Positions 43,020-51,694 of a stretch of DNA of 64,000 bases are shown one piece after another. The DNA comes from Haliscomenobacter sp041740695 (GTDB taxonomy: Bacteria; Bacteroidota; Bacteroidia; Chitinophagales; Saprospiraceae): positions 1 through 64,000 of the forward strand of contig NZ_JBGSLK010000107.1 in assembly GCF_041740695.1 (NCBI RefSeq). Reading direction: 5' to 3'. The translations under genes were made by a program, and so were the position numbers. Each line of letters opens with the position of its first letter. Positions within the stretch are counted from its first letter, which is position 1. The notes below the pieces were generated by a model. That model was not told the origin of the DNA. It saw only the letters and a list, made by a program, of their open reading frames with translations, and ran no database searches.

Positions 43020-44294
43020 TCAGACCAATTCTTTTAAGTATTCAGTATGTCCGTCAGCTATTTCAGGGCTGTGGGTAGCGACGATGATTTGGGCATGGGG
43101 GGAGAATTCTGAAAGTAGAGCAAGTAATTTTCTTTGCCATTTTATTGACATGGAAATTTCAGGTTCGTCGATTAGAAAAACTTTTCGATTACGGCCAAGG
43201 ATTAGAAACAGGGTTAGAAAACTTAAAAGGTGGCGCTCGCCACTTGAGAGGTCTTTAAGTTTGTGCCTTGAACCATTAGGAAGTTGGATAAAAGTTTCGA
43301 CAGAGTTAATGATTAGTTTTTTGTTATGAATTACGAAGGAATTAAAGGTCTCTACAATAGTATTAATTGCCTTTAAATCAAGATTCTCTCGTTCATCTTG
43401 CTCTGTTTTGAGTAATAAATTTACCAGCAATGCCTTAAATACAGTATTTTCATTTTCTAGATCATAAGTTTCGCTTTCAATGAAATCCTTTATCCGATTT
43501 TTAGTCTTCGATTCGTCCAAGCTTTGAATAAAAGACAAGAAAAAATCTTTCCTTAATTTAAATTTCTCCTGAAAATTTTCTGGAAAATCAATTTTTTCAC
43601 TAATATTTATAGCATTGTCAATAGTAGAAAAAAAGGCATTATTCATCCCTTTTAATAAAGCTTTTTGGCCTTTGTCAAATGTTATCCTTAATGCTTTTTC
43701 AATTGTGTCAACTTGTAAATCATCAATTGATAAGTGCTCAGTCAATAAATACTCTTCGGCGGTAATGTCTTGAAAGGATGTATCTTCAATCAATGAATCA
43801 AGAATCTCCTGGCTATCTTGAGTCAGTGTGTTCTTCTTTGACTTCAATAAAATTAAACGTTCATTGATGTTTTCAAAAAAGATGGAATTGGCACCAATTA
43901 ACCCTCTATTCGTACCGAAAAGTATAGAATTATTATCAGGGGGCATGGCCAGACTTCGCATTACTTTTCCCTTACTCTCACTTTTGTATAGCCATTTATA
44001 TATAGTTTTATTGACGGATTCGATTTCGATTTCCAAATAGGAAATATTTTCCATCTGTAATGCAGATATATCTCCTTTTAGTGCAGCCTGAATTACACGT
44101 AATAGCGTGGTTTTTCCAGATCCATTTTCCCCAAAAACAATAGTTGTTTGCCCTTTAGAGAATTCAAAAGTTACATGTCGATCTGGGTTTTTAAAACCTT
44201 TAATCTGAATCTTTGAAATTCGGTGAAATTTTTCAGCGTTAGGCCCTCTTCCTCTTCTAATAGGATTAACCCCAAGCCTTTCATTCATTGCCAT
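43020..44294 (-). CDS. ariA: AAA_15/ABC-type ATPase, probable PARIS sensor AriA
   Basis: 424 aa SMC/ABC-like ATPase. Walker A GENGSGKT (55-62), signature-like LSSGERHLLSF near 340, Walker B KVFLIDEPE near 366, and the switch histidine in VATHSPEI near 408. The middle (about 120-320) is helical and lysine/glutamate-rich, as in AriA and OLD-family proteins. In PARIS this protein forms a propeller-like scaffold that sequesters AriB until an anti-restriction trigger is bound. Start 44294 or 44288 (MAMNERLG). On the minus strand a -7-like TATATTTG at 44316-44323 could start transcription; the -33 is weak. Confidence 0.87.
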   Translation of the reverse strand: MAMNERLGVNPIRRGRGPNAEKFHRISKIQIKGFKNPDRHVTFEFSKGQTTIVFGENGSGKTTLLRVIQAALKGDISALQMENISYLEIEIESVNKTIYKWLYKSESKGKVMRSLAMPPDNNSILFGTNRGLIGANSIFFENINERLILLKSKKNTLTQDSQEILDSLIEDTSFQDITAEEYLLTEHLSIDDLQVDTIEKALRITFDKGQKALLKGMNNAFFSTIDNAINISEKIDFPENFQEKFKLRKDFFLSFIQSLDESKTKNRIKDFIESETYDLENENTVFKALLVNLLLKTEQDERENLDLKAINTIVETFNSFVIHNKKLIINSVETFIQLPNGSRHKLKDLSSGERHLLSFLTLFLILGRNRKVFLIDEPEISMSIKWQRKLLALLSEFSPHAQIIVATHSPEIADGHTEYLKELV

Positions 44295-44315
44295 AATTTT
44301 CCAATTTTTATACTA

Positions 44316-44323
44316 CAAATATA
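44316..44323 (-). promoter_or_regulatory. Possible -7 box for the PARIS-like pair
   Basis: TATATTTG on the minus strand, 22 bp upstream of the ariA start. No TTG at the expected 19-21 bp distance, so support is partial. Confidence 0.35.
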
Positions 44324-44361
44324 ATCCAAATCCAGCAAAATTACCTGAAGCCCTCCGCCAA

Positions 44362-44435
44362 CCCACGGATTTATCCGTGGGAGGCTACCCTACCGCCTTA
44401 CCCCATGACTTTAGTCGTGGGCTTCGTGGGAAGGC
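44362..44435. repeat. Paired IS200/REP-type hairpins
   Basis: CCCACGGATTTATCCGTGGG (44362-44381) and CCCATGACTTTAGTCGTGGG (44402-44421) are 20-bp palindromes of the CCCACG..CGTGGG type found at ends of IS200/IS605 elements and in RAYT-associated REPs. A GCCTTACC/GGGAAGGC outer stem encloses the second. No transposase is adjacent, so this is a remnant or a REP doublet between the PARIS-like pair and the permease gene. Confidence 0.8.
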
Positions 44436-44449
44436 GAGACTCCCGATGC

Positions 44450-45787
44450 TTAGGTCCTCTTCGGCCTCCGCAACACCCCAAAATACAACACCCCCAACCC
44501 AACCAACAATCCCAGCCCAATCCCCGCCGCCCCGGGCTTCTGAATCACCACCGCCACCATCGAATAACTCAGCACAAAAAACGCCGCCAAATAAGGCGTG
44601 TATTTTGCCAAAGCCCCAGTCACCCGTGCATCGCCCTCACCCCGGTGCCGCAAAATAAACAAAGTCGCAGCAGAAGTACACATGCCAATGCTGTCCAAAA
44701 ACATGGTAAAGCTCAAGATTTGGTCGATTTGTTTGCCGATGAGCGTGATGATGATGGTCAGGATGGCGTACACCGTCAGCCCAGGTACCAGTGCGCCTGT
44801 ACGTGGATGCCGCCGACTGAAAATTTTAGGCAAGACCCCATCTTCACTCATGGCGCACATCACCCTTGGGTTGCTCATTAGAATGATGTTGACGTACGTG
44901 AGTACCGAGAGGAACATGGCCAGGTCGAACACTTTACCACCAACTTTGCCAAACCAGGCTTCAAACAACAAGGAGCCAATCGCAGTGGCATTCTTCATTT
45001 TTTCAAAACCAATCACTTGTACGTAAGCGTAGTTGATGGCGAGGTAGAGGAAAATGGCGAGCAGCGTGCCCGCGATGATGCCCTTGTGTAAAGCCGGGCC
45101 GGGTTTGGCTTCTGCCCCAAAATTCAGGGTTTGTTGGTAGCCCCCATAGGTGAAGGATACCGCGATGAGGCTCAAGAGCAAAAGCATCACCGTATTGTTG
45201 CCCGTGAAAGTTTGCACGGGTTGGTTTTCGTAACCATGCGGCTCCACAACAACCCCAGCGAACAGCGTTGAAATCAGGATCAAGATCAAGCCGATTTTCA
45301 ACACGGTCATAAAATTCTGGGTTTGGGCGCTGGTTTTTAAGCCCAACAAATTCACGCCATAAAACAGCCCTACTGCAATGGTCGCCATGGCCGTATTGAA
45401 CAGCACGCCTGAAGGATGCCCAAACACCAAATCGCTCAAATAATCCGCGCCGATCAGGGCCACCACCCCCAGGTTGGCAGCATTGACAATCAAGACCAGG
45501 ATATTGACGGTAAAACCGACCACGGGGTGGTAGCCATAGTTGAAAATCTGGTAAAAACCACCCATAACCGGATACCTCGCCCCAATTTCGGCGTAAGTCA
45601 AAGCCCCACACAGGGCAGTAATGCCTCCAATGATCCAGGCGGCAAAAAAGATCGTTTGAGTTCCGGCGTTGGCCGCAATGATGGCGGGTGTTTTAAATAT
45701 CCCCAGCCCAATAATGAGGCTGACAGTAATAAGGGTAATGGTGGAAAAGCCCAGTTGGTGGCTTTTGCTGGCGTGGTTTTCAGACAT
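44450..45787 (-). CDS. APC-superfamily amino acid permease
   Basis: 445 aa, twelve hydrophobic segments. The first helix has VSLIIGLGIFKTPAIIA with the unwound glycine region of LeuT-fold transporters, and ITALCGALTYAEIGARYPVMGGFY is the family's helix 2-3 motif. It probably imports an amino acid with protons or exchanges one; specificity unknown. The stop codon is 15 bp from the REP doublet. Confidence 0.9.
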   Translation of the reverse strand: MSENHASKSHQLGFSTITLITVSLIIGLGIFKTPAIIAANAGTQTIFFAAWIIGGITALCGALTYAEIGARYPVMGGFYQIFNYGYHPVVGFTVNILVLIVNAANLGVVALIGADYLSDLVFGHPSGVLFNTAMATIAVGLFYGVNLLGLKTSAQTQNFMTVLKIGLILILISTLFAGVVVEPHGYENQPVQTFTGNNTVMLLLLSLIAVSFTYGGYQQTLNFGAEAKPGPALHKGIIAGTLLAIFLYLAINYAYVQVIGFEKMKNATAIGSLLFEAWFGKVGGKVFDLAMFLSVLTYVNIILMSNPRVMCAMSEDGVLPKIFSRRHPRTGALVPGLTVYAILTIIITLIGKQIDQILSFTMFLDSIGMCTSAATLFILRHRGEGDARVTGALAKYTPYLAAFFVLSYSMVAVVIQKPGAAGIGLGLLVGLGVLYFGVLRRPKRT

Positions 45788-45852
45788 ACGGCGATTTTGC
45801 GCCCTAGACTACGAAAAATTTGGAAATGTTTAGCATTTTTTGTGCATTTATT

Positions 45853-45953
45853 GGTTGAGAAGGTTGAGGGAGGTTGAGAAAGTTGAGGCTACCGCAGCGA
45901 CTTAGACACTGGCGATTCTAAACCTTCCTCAACCTCCCTCAACCTTCTCAACC
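45853..45953. repeat. Hairpin built of GGTTGAG words that supplies a stop codon
   Basis: Left arm at 45853-45878 and right arm at 45928-45953 are perfect 26-bp complements, each made of GGTTGAG(A/G)-type words; additional partly matched words extend the left arm to 45888. On the plus strand eight Ts follow. The first word GGTTGA read on the minus strand gives the last glycine and the TGA stop of the thioesterase gene. Confidence 0.92.
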
Positions 45954-46499
45954 TTTTTTTTGTAGCTCTACCCGCTCCTTTTGCAACAGATGCAAGTTAT
46001 CCTCCAAATCCAGGCGATTTTTTTCATTGTCAAACTCATCACTAAAGGCTTCTTTGAGTCGTTTGCGTTTGATGGATTCCAGGCAACGACGGATGTCTTC
46101 GTCATCTTCCAGGCCCAGAGGTGGCACTACACACAGCTTTCCTTCAGCGTCCTTGGCTACCATGGTGAAATACGAAGTATTGGTGTGCTTTTTTTCACCC
46201 GTGATCACGTTTTCAGATTCCACCCGGATGCCTACCACCAGGGAAGTGCGCCCCACATAGTTAACCGAAGCGTGCATAGACACCAACTCCCCTACCGAAA
46301 CGGGCTCCCGGAAATTCACCCCATCCACGGATACGGTGACCACGTAGGCTCCCGCGTGTTTGGCCGCGCAGGCATAGGCTACTTTATCCATGAGGGAAAG
46401 TAAAATCCCGCCGTGGATTTTGCCACCAAAATTGGCGTAAGCGGGAATCATCAGTTCGGTGATGGTGGTGCGGGAGAGGGAAACGGGTTTGGCCTGCAT
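45948..46499 (-). CDS. Acyl-CoA thioesterase, hotdog fold (YciA/BFIT type)
   Basis: 183 aa. The start ATG at 46499 (MQAKPVSLSRTTITELMIP) matches the family; the frame opens 7 codons earlier. Hotdog hallmarks: YANFGGKIHGGILLSLMDKVAYACA and VDGVNFREPVSVGELV, with the catalytic acid in LMDKVA. It hydrolyses acyl-CoA. A charged C-terminal helix of about 40 residues (SDEFDNEKNRLDLEDNL) is an extension. The final glycine and stop codon lie inside the GGTTGAG hairpin. Confidence 0.92.
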   Translation of the reverse strand: MQAKPVSLSRTTITELMIPAYANFGGKIHGGILLSLMDKVAYACAAKHAGAYVVTVSVDGVNFREPVSVGELVSMHASVNYVGRTSLVVGIRVESENVITGEKKHTNTSYFTMVAKDAEGKLCVVPPLGLEDDEDIRRCLESIKRKRLKEAFSDEFDNEKNRLDLEDNLHLLQKERVELQKKG

Positions 46500-46620
46500 A
46501 GGTGGTAATTTATGCCTCAAAGGTAAGTGCTTTTGTCGCGGATTGGTAACATATGATTAATGTACTCTTTTTGAAAGCCCCAAACCTTTATCTATCTTCG
46601 CCCCCGAAATCCAAGCAAGC

Positions 46621-47364
46621 ATGTACAAAGGCAAAAAAGTCATCGTCGTCCTACCGGCTTACAACGCCGCCCGCACCCTGCAAAAAACCTATCAGGAGAT
46701 CCCTTTTGACCTGGTAGATGAAGTCATTCTTTGCGACGATGCCAGTAAAGACAATACCGCCGAACTGGCCCGCAGCATTGGCATTCACCACGTGATCAAA
46801 CACGAAAAAAACAAGGGCTACGGGGGTAATCAAAAAAGCTTGTACAATAAGGCCCTGGAGTTAGGTGGAGACATTGTGATCATGTTGCACCCGGATTATC
46901 AGTACACGCCTTTGTTGATCCCTGCGATGGTCAACATCATTGGGGAGGATTTGTACCCCGTGGTTTTGGGCTCACGCATCCTGGGCATGGGCGCACTCAA
47001 GGGAGGGATGCCCATGTACAAATACATCGCCAACCGCTTTTTGACTTTTTTCCAAAACCTGCTCATCAACTACAAACTCTCCGAATACCATACTGGTTAT
47101 CGCGCCTTTAGTCGCCAGGTGCTGGAAGGCATCAATTTTGAGCAAAACTCGGATGACTTTGTTTTTGACAATGAAATGCTCTCCCAAATTGTCTACGCGG
47201 GTTTCGACATCGCGGAGGTGACCTGCCCTACCAAATACTTTGAAGAGGCTTCCTCGATCAATTTCCGGCGGAGTATGAAGTACGGTTTGGGGGTATTGCG
47301 CGTGTCGATCGGGCATTTTTTGAACCGGGTGGGTATCCTTAAACTTAAGATGTACCGGAAATAA
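46621..47364 (+). CDS. Family 2 glycosyltransferase (dolichol-phosphate mannosyltransferase-like)
   Basis: 247 aa GT-A fold enzyme. N-terminal VIVVLPAYNAARTL, CDDASKDNT for nucleotide-sugar binding, and an acceptor-site HTGYRAFSR motif near 160 with NSDDFVFDNE. A weakly hydrophobic segment near 140 may touch the membrane. It probably transfers a sugar from a nucleotide donor to a lipid carrier; the acceptor is unknown. Confidence 0.9.
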   Translation: MYKGKKVIVVLPAYNAARTLQKTYQEIPFDLVDEVILCDDASKDNTAELARSIGIHHVIKHEKNKGYGGNQKSLYNKALELGGDIVIMLHPDYQYTPLLIPAMVNIIGEDLYPVVLGSRILGMGALKGGMPMYKYIANRFLTFFQNLLINYKLSEYHTGYRAFSRQVLEGINFEQNSDDFVFDNEMLSQIVYAGFDIAEVTCPTKYFEEASSINFRRSMKYGLGVLRVSIGHFLNRVGILKLKMYRK

Positions 47365-47484
47365 TCCATCACTGCTATTAAATTCCTTTTGTTTGCTTCC
47401 TGTGACCAGGAATGCAAAAAATCATCGCTTTTCCAGCAAAAGCCCCAATATCTTTTATAACTTAAAGCCCAAAGGAAAGCGACC

Positions 47485-48786
47485 ATGAAATACGATCCGA
47501 TCAACCCGGACTTTTTTGTCAACAACCGCAAGCGTTTCATGCGCAAAATGCAGCCTGACTCGCTGGCTATTTTTTACTCCAACGATTTGATGCCGCGCAG
47601 CGGAGACACTTTTTTTCCCTTCCGACAGAATTCGGGCTTGTTTTACCTTAGTGGATTGGATCAGGAAGAAACCGTGTTGGTCTTATTTCCAGGTTGTATT
47701 AAGGAAGGCTTTCAAGAAGTGGCTTTTGTGAAGCGTACCAGCGACTACATTGCCATTTGGGAAGGAGAAAAATACAGCAAAGAAAAAGCTCGCGAAGTTT
47801 CAGGCATCCAAAAAGTGTATTGGCTGGATGAGATGGGGCCCATTTTACATGAGCTGATCCTGCTGTCCAAGCGCATTTACATCAATACCGAGGAGCACGA
47901 CCGTTTCCTCCCGGAACTGCCCACGCGCAACATGCGCATGGCGCGCGACGTCATGGAGCGCTACCCGGCGCACAAATACCACCGCGCCCAGCCCATCCTC
48001 AAAAAATTGATGATGAACAAGCAGGAGGCCGAGGTAGAATTGATTCAACAGGCCATTGGGATTACGGGAAAAGCTTTTAAACGGGTGCTCGAATTTGTAC
48101 GGCCAGGGGTAATGGAATACGAAATCGAAGCCGAAATCACCCACGAGTTCATCCGCAATCGTGCATCCGGGCATGCCTACGACCCGATTGTGGCTTCGGG
48201 TGCCAACAGTTGTGTATTGCACTACACCCACAACAACCGGGAGTGTAAGGCTGGTGATGTCCTACTGATGGATTTTGGGGCCGAATATGGGCATTATGCC
48301 TCCGACCTCACCCGCACCATCCCAGTGAGTGGCCAATTCACCAAACGCCAACGTAGTGTGTACGACGCGGTATTGAGCATCATGCGGGAAGCCCAACAAT
48401 TGCTCGTGCCCGGCACTACGCTGGAGGAATACAGCAAAGAGGTGGTCAAAATGATGGAAAGCTCCCTCATTGACCTCAAATTGTTGAGCCGCAAGGAAAT
48501 TGAGCAGCAAAACCCGGAGTCGCCGCTGTACAAACAGTTCTTTATGCACGGCACATCCCACCATTTGGGGATGGATGTACACGATCTGGCGGATCGTTAT
48601 GTGCCAATTCAGGAGGGGATGGTCTTCACCTGTGAGCCGGGCATTTACATCCGCGATGAAAAATTGGGGATTCGCATCGAAAACGATATCCTGGTTACGG
48701 AGAATGGGCCGCTGGATTTGATGGCGAGCATTCCGGTAGAGGCGGAGGAGATTGAGGAGTTGATGTCGGTGATGATCTCGGAATAA
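47485..48786 (+). CDS. pepP: Xaa-Pro aminopeptidase (aminopeptidase P, M24B)
   Basis: 433 aa dinuclear-metal peptidase that removes N-terminal residues before proline. An N-terminal creatinase-like domain (1-170) precedes the pita-bread fold. Metal ligands are seen in LLMDFGAEYGHYASDLTRT (two aspartates), HGTSHHLGMDVHD (histidine), FTCEPGIYI and IRIENDILVTENG (two glutamates). Start ATG 47485. It converges on the zinc-ribbon gene through a bidirectional terminator. Confidence 0.95.
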   Translation: MKYDPINPDFFVNNRKRFMRKMQPDSLAIFYSNDLMPRSGDTFFPFRQNSGLFYLSGLDQEETVLVLFPGCIKEGFQEVAFVKRTSDYIAIWEGEKYSKEKAREVSGIQKVYWLDEMGPILHELILLSKRIYINTEEHDRFLPELPTRNMRMARDVMERYPAHKYHRAQPILKKLMMNKQEAEVELIQQAIGITGKAFKRVLEFVRPGVMEYEIEAEITHEFIRNRASGHAYDPIVASGANSCVLHYTHNNRECKAGDVLLMDFGAEYGHYASDLTRTIPVSGQFTKRQRSVYDAVLSIMREAQQLLVPGTTLEEYSKEVVKMMESSLIDLKLLSRKEIEQQNPESPLYKQFFMHGTSHHLGMDVHDLADRYVPIQEGMVFTCEPGIYIRDEKLGIRIENDILVTENGPLDLMASIPVEAEEIEELMSVMISE

Positions 48787-48801
48787 ACTTAGTTTTTTCA
48801 C

Positions 48802-48839
48802 CACCTAAGAAACCCAAGACACCTAAGGATTCACCTAAG
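48802..48839. repeat. Three spaced copies of CACCTAAG
   Basis: CACCTAAG at 48802-48809, 48820-48827 and 48832-48839, with related CCAAG between, directly after the aminopeptidase P gene. Another example of short-word repetition next to a stop codon. Confidence 0.7.
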
Positions 48840-48856
48840 CAACTATATACTAACAA

Positions 48857-48891
48857 AAAGAGGGATACAAATTTGCTTTGTATCCCTCTTT
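48857..48891. terminator. Bidirectional intrinsic terminator
   Basis: AAAGAGGGATACAAA (48857-48871) and TTTGTATCCCTCTTT (48877-48891), a perfect 15-bp stem with a 5-nt loop and flanking A/T runs between convergent genes. Confidence 0.93.
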
Positions 48892-48916
48892 CCTTTTATC
48901 CAAGGCCTCAAAAAGC

Positions 48917-49690
48917 CTATCCAAGCTCAGTAGCCATGTGCTCAGCGATTTTGTCTCCAGTCAGGATGTAGTCATCCACGAGGATACGACCGCAGTGCTC
49001 ACAAGCGATGATTTTTTTACGCATCGAAATTTCCAACTGTACCTGTGGTGGGATCTTGTTGAAGCAGCCCCCACAAGAGTCGCGCTGAATGGTAACCACG
49101 GCCAAACCGTTGCGGTAAGAAGTACGGATTTTGTCGTAAGCCTTGATCAAACGCTCCTCGATGTGCTCACGGGCAGCATCAGATTCAGCGCGCAGGGTAC
49201 GTTCTTCATTCTCCGTTTTGGAAATGATTTCATTCAATTCCACCTGCTTGGTTGCCAGGTCTGCTTTCTTCTTAGCCAGGCGTTCTTCCGTATTGGCTTG
49301 GCTTTCTTCCTGCTTGGCCACGTCAATTCTGGCCTGCTTGATGCGCTTTTCAGCCAATTGGATATCCAGATCCTGCATTTCCAATTCCTTGGTCAATGCT
49401 TCGTATTCGCGGTTGTTCTTTACGTTGTCGAGTTGCGTCTTGTATTTGACCTTCAAGGCTTCTGCCTCTTTGATGTTGGTCGCGAAGCGAGTTACAATAG
49501 CTTGTAATTCTTTGACACTGCTTACCGTTTTCTCCAGACGGGTCTCCAAACCAATGATATCATCCTCCAGGTCACTAACTTCCATGGGCAATTCGCCCTT
49601 CAATACCTCAATTTCACCAATTTGAGCATCGATGAGTTGGAGCTGATACAGCGTTTTGAGCTTTTCTGCTACAGTAATTTCGTTAGCCAT
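48917..49690 (-). CDS. C4-type zinc-ribbon coiled-coil protein (CdsZ/YbgI-neighbour family)
   Basis: 257 aa cytosolic protein. Residues about 5-190 are a long coiled coil (heptad-rich, e.g. LEDDIIGLETRLEKTV), followed by a four-cysteine zinc ribbon: CGGCF near 205 and CEHCG near 230. Homologues beside nif3-like genes are found widely in Bacteroidota and Chlamydiae, possibly binding nucleic acid. It starts 12 bp after the Nif3-like gene and is probably cotranscribed with it. Confidence 0.9.
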   Translation of the reverse strand: MANEITVAEKLKTLYQLQLIDAQIGEIEVLKGELPMEVSDLEDDIIGLETRLEKTVSSVKELQAIVTRFATNIKEAEALKVKYKTQLDNVKNNREYEALTKELEMQDLDIQLAEKRIKQARIDVAKQEESQANTEERLAKKKADLATKQVELNEIISKTENEERTLRAESDAAREHIEERLIKAYDKIRTSYRNGLAVVTIQRDSCGGCFNKIPPQVQLEISMRKKIIACEHCGRILVDDYILTGDKIAEHMATELG

Positions 49691-49702
49691 GTTTGGTTGT
49701 TG

Positions 49703-50518
49703 TTAATAATAATGAACGGGATTGGTCTTCACGCTCGTGCAATAGCGCGCAAAGTTACTATATTTTTTTGAAATAATCTCGTGTAATAATTCGATGGTAA
49801 ATTGCTCACTTTCATAGTGTCCGATATCGGCAATGACGATTTGGCCATCGGCGTCAAAAAACTCGTGGTATTTGTAGTCGGCAGTCACAAAAACATCAGC
49901 ACCAGCGGCAATGGCTTTGGGCAACAAAAAGCCGCCCGAGCCGCCACAAACCGCTACGGTACGTACCTCGCGGCTGCCCAAGGGGGTGTATTTGATGCAG
50001 CCCACTTGCATGCTGCTTTTGAGGTGTTGTAGAAAGTCGATTTCGCTCATGCTTTGGGGCAAAGTCCCAATCATGCCCGAACCCACTTCGGGGTCAGGCG
50101 CAGGCAAACCGTTTTTCAGCAAAGGTTTGGCCGCCAGGATGCGGGTATTTTCCAAACCCAGTTTTTCGGCAATTTTACCATTTACACCACTGCGGTACAC
50201 ATTGTCGAGGTTGGTGTGGATGGCGTACAGGGCAACTCCCTCCCGAATGGCTTTGATCACCACACGTTCTACGTAGTTGCGCCCGGTCAGGCGTTTCAGT
50301 CCGCGAAAAATGATGGGATGGTGCGCCACCAGCAGGTTACAGCCCTTGGCTACGGCTTCATCGATCACAGCTTCGGTAGCATCCAGGGCGATCATTACCC
50401 CGGTGATTGGGGTATTCGGGTCACCTACCAATAAACCAGAATTGTCGTAGTCTTCCTGGTAGTGGGAAGGTGCGATGCTTTCGAGGTAGGTGGTAAGTTC
50501 GGAGATGGTTGTGGGCAT
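49703..50518 (-). CDS. Nif3-like dinuclear metal centre protein
   Basis: 271 aa. Metal-binding histidines: NLLVAHHPIIFRGLK (near 62-76) and HYESEQFTIELL near 235, with THTNLDN-type AIHTNLDNVY near 105. Many Bacteroidota homologues are about 365 aa with an inserted PII-like domain; this one lacks it. Often annotated as GTP cyclohydrolase I type 2, but the reaction is unproven. Confidence 0.92.
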   Translation of the reverse strand: MPTTISELTTYLESIAPSHYQEDYDNSGLLVGDPNTPITGVMIALDATEAVIDEAVAKGCNLLVAHHPIIFRGLKRLTGRNYVERVVIKAIREGVALYAIHTNLDNVYRSGVNGKIAEKLGLENTRILAAKPLLKNGLPAPDPEVGSGMIGTLPQSMSEIDFLQHLKSSMQVGCIKYTPLGSREVRTVAVCGGSGGFLLPKAIAAGADVFVTADYKYHEFFDADGQIVIADIGHYESEQFTIELLHEIISKKYSNFARYCTSVKTNPVHYY

Positions 50519-50539
50519 ATCTTAAAACTAGCGTTTAGA

Positions 50540-50575
50540 AGTTGCAACCGTTATTCTACAACAACGGTTGCAACT
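50540..50575 (-). terminator. Hairpin between pfkB-type and nif3-like genes
   Basis: AGTTGCAACCGTT (50540-50552) and AACGGTTGCAACT (50563-50575), a perfect 13-bp stem with a 10-nt loop. It sits between two leftward genes; no T-run follows, so it may attenuate, stabilise an RNA end, or be a REP-type palindrome. Confidence 0.6.
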
Positions 50576-50586
50576 CCTCATTGGTT

Positions 50587-51513
50587 TCAAATCTCCATCA
50601 CCAGATCAAAATTCACCAATTCGACAAAACGTTTGACCCGTTCGTTGATTTGGGCGGCGTCCAGGGATTTGAGGGCATCTACGCTGAATTGCTCTACGCA
50701 GAAAGAAGCCATGGCGGAACCATAAATGATCGCACGCTTCATGTTTTCGAAGGAAGTGTCCCCAGTTTTGGCAATGTAACCCATGAAACCACCGGCAAAA
50801 GTATCTCCGGCCCCGGTTGGGTCAGTGACTTCCTGGAGCGGCAATGCAGGTGCAAAGAAGAGCTTATCCCCCTCAAACAACAAGGCACCGTGCTCTCCTT
50901 TTTTGATCACCAAAAAACGAGGGCCAAGTGCGTGAATCTTGTGAGCAGCCTTCACCAAGGAATGTTCACCCGACAATTGGCGGGCTTCTTCATCGTTGAT
51001 GATCAGCATATCGATTTTACCCAGTACTTCCATTAGGCTGTCCCAGGCGATATCCATCCAAAAATTCATGGTATCAAGAGCGATGAGCTTGGGGCGTTTG
51101 TTCATTTGTTCGATTACCCGCAGCTGTACCGCTGGGGTCAGGTTGCCGAGCATCAGGTAATCCGTATCTTTATAGGTATCCGGCAAAACAGGGTCAAAAT
51201 CGGCCAACACGTTCAACTGGGTGTCCAGTGTATCGCGGGAATTCATGTTGTTGTGGTAGCGGCCAGCCCAAAAGAAGGACTTTTCACCGGCCTTAACCTG
51301 CAAGCCTTCGAGGTCAATTCCTCTTTGGCGCATAAAATTCAACATGTCTTGCGGGAAATCATCCCCAATGACCGATACCAGGCGCAGGTCATTCAAAAAA
51401 TGAGAAGCAGCCAACGTAATGTAGGTTGCAGCCCCGCCAATGGCCATTTCTGCCCGGCCCATGGGGGTCTCAATGTCGTCGAAAGCAACGGTTCCAACCG
51501 CAAGTAAACTCAT
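50587..51513 (-). CDS. PfkB-family carbohydrate kinase
   Basis: 308 aa ribokinase-like sugar or nucleoside kinase. N-terminal GGAATYITLAASHF, and the C-terminal ATP/catalytic motif DPTGAGDTFAGGF with the catalytic aspartate near 252. Start ATG 51513 (MSLLAVGTVAFDD); the longer frame to 51609 runs into the tRNA promoter. Substrate not determinable; relatives phosphorylate ribose, adenosine or fructose-type sugars. Confidence 0.93.
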   Translation of the reverse strand: MSLLAVGTVAFDDIETPMGRAEMAIGGAATYITLAASHFLNDLRLVSVIGDDFPQDMLNFMRQRGIDLEGLQVKAGEKSFFWAGRYHNNMNSRDTLDTQLNVLADFDPVLPDTYKDTDYLMLGNLTPAVQLRVIEQMNKRPKLIALDTMNFWMDIAWDSLMEVLGKIDMLIINDEEARQLSGEHSLVKAAHKIHALGPRFLVIKKGEHGALLFEGDKLFFAPALPLQEVTDPTGAGDTFAGGFMGYIAKTGDTSFENMKRAIIYGSAMASFCVEQFSVDALKSLDAAQINERVKRFVELVNFDLVMEI

Positions 51514-51549
51514 GATGAAAAGTTTTTTGAAAAAATTACGGCACAAATA

Positions 51550-51580
51550 TTGCACATTATTTTGAGTTGGCATACATTTG
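51550..51580 (+). promoter_or_regulatory. Bacteroidota-type promoter for tRNA-Asn
   Basis: TTG (51550-51552), 20 bp, TACATTTG (51573-51580), a full consensus match 31 bp before the mature tRNA. Confidence 0.75.
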
Positions 51581-51611
51581 CACACGCAATTCGATAATTG
51601 CACCGGCAAGT

Positions 51612-51685
51612 GCCTCAGTAGCTCAGCCGGTTAGAGCGGCGGACTGTTAATCCGTAGGTCGTAGGTTCGAGCCCTACCTGAGGCG
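51612..51685 (+). tRNA. tRNA-Asn (anticodon GTT)
   Basis: 74 nt. Acceptor stem GCCTCAG pairs with CTGAGGC, D-arm GCTC..GAGC, anticodon stem GCGGA/TCCGT with loop CTGTTAA (anticodon GTT), T-arm GTAGG-TTCGAGC-CCTAC, discriminator G. No CCA is encoded, so it is added after transcription. Confidence 0.97.
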
Positions 51686-51694
51686 CAAAAAGAT

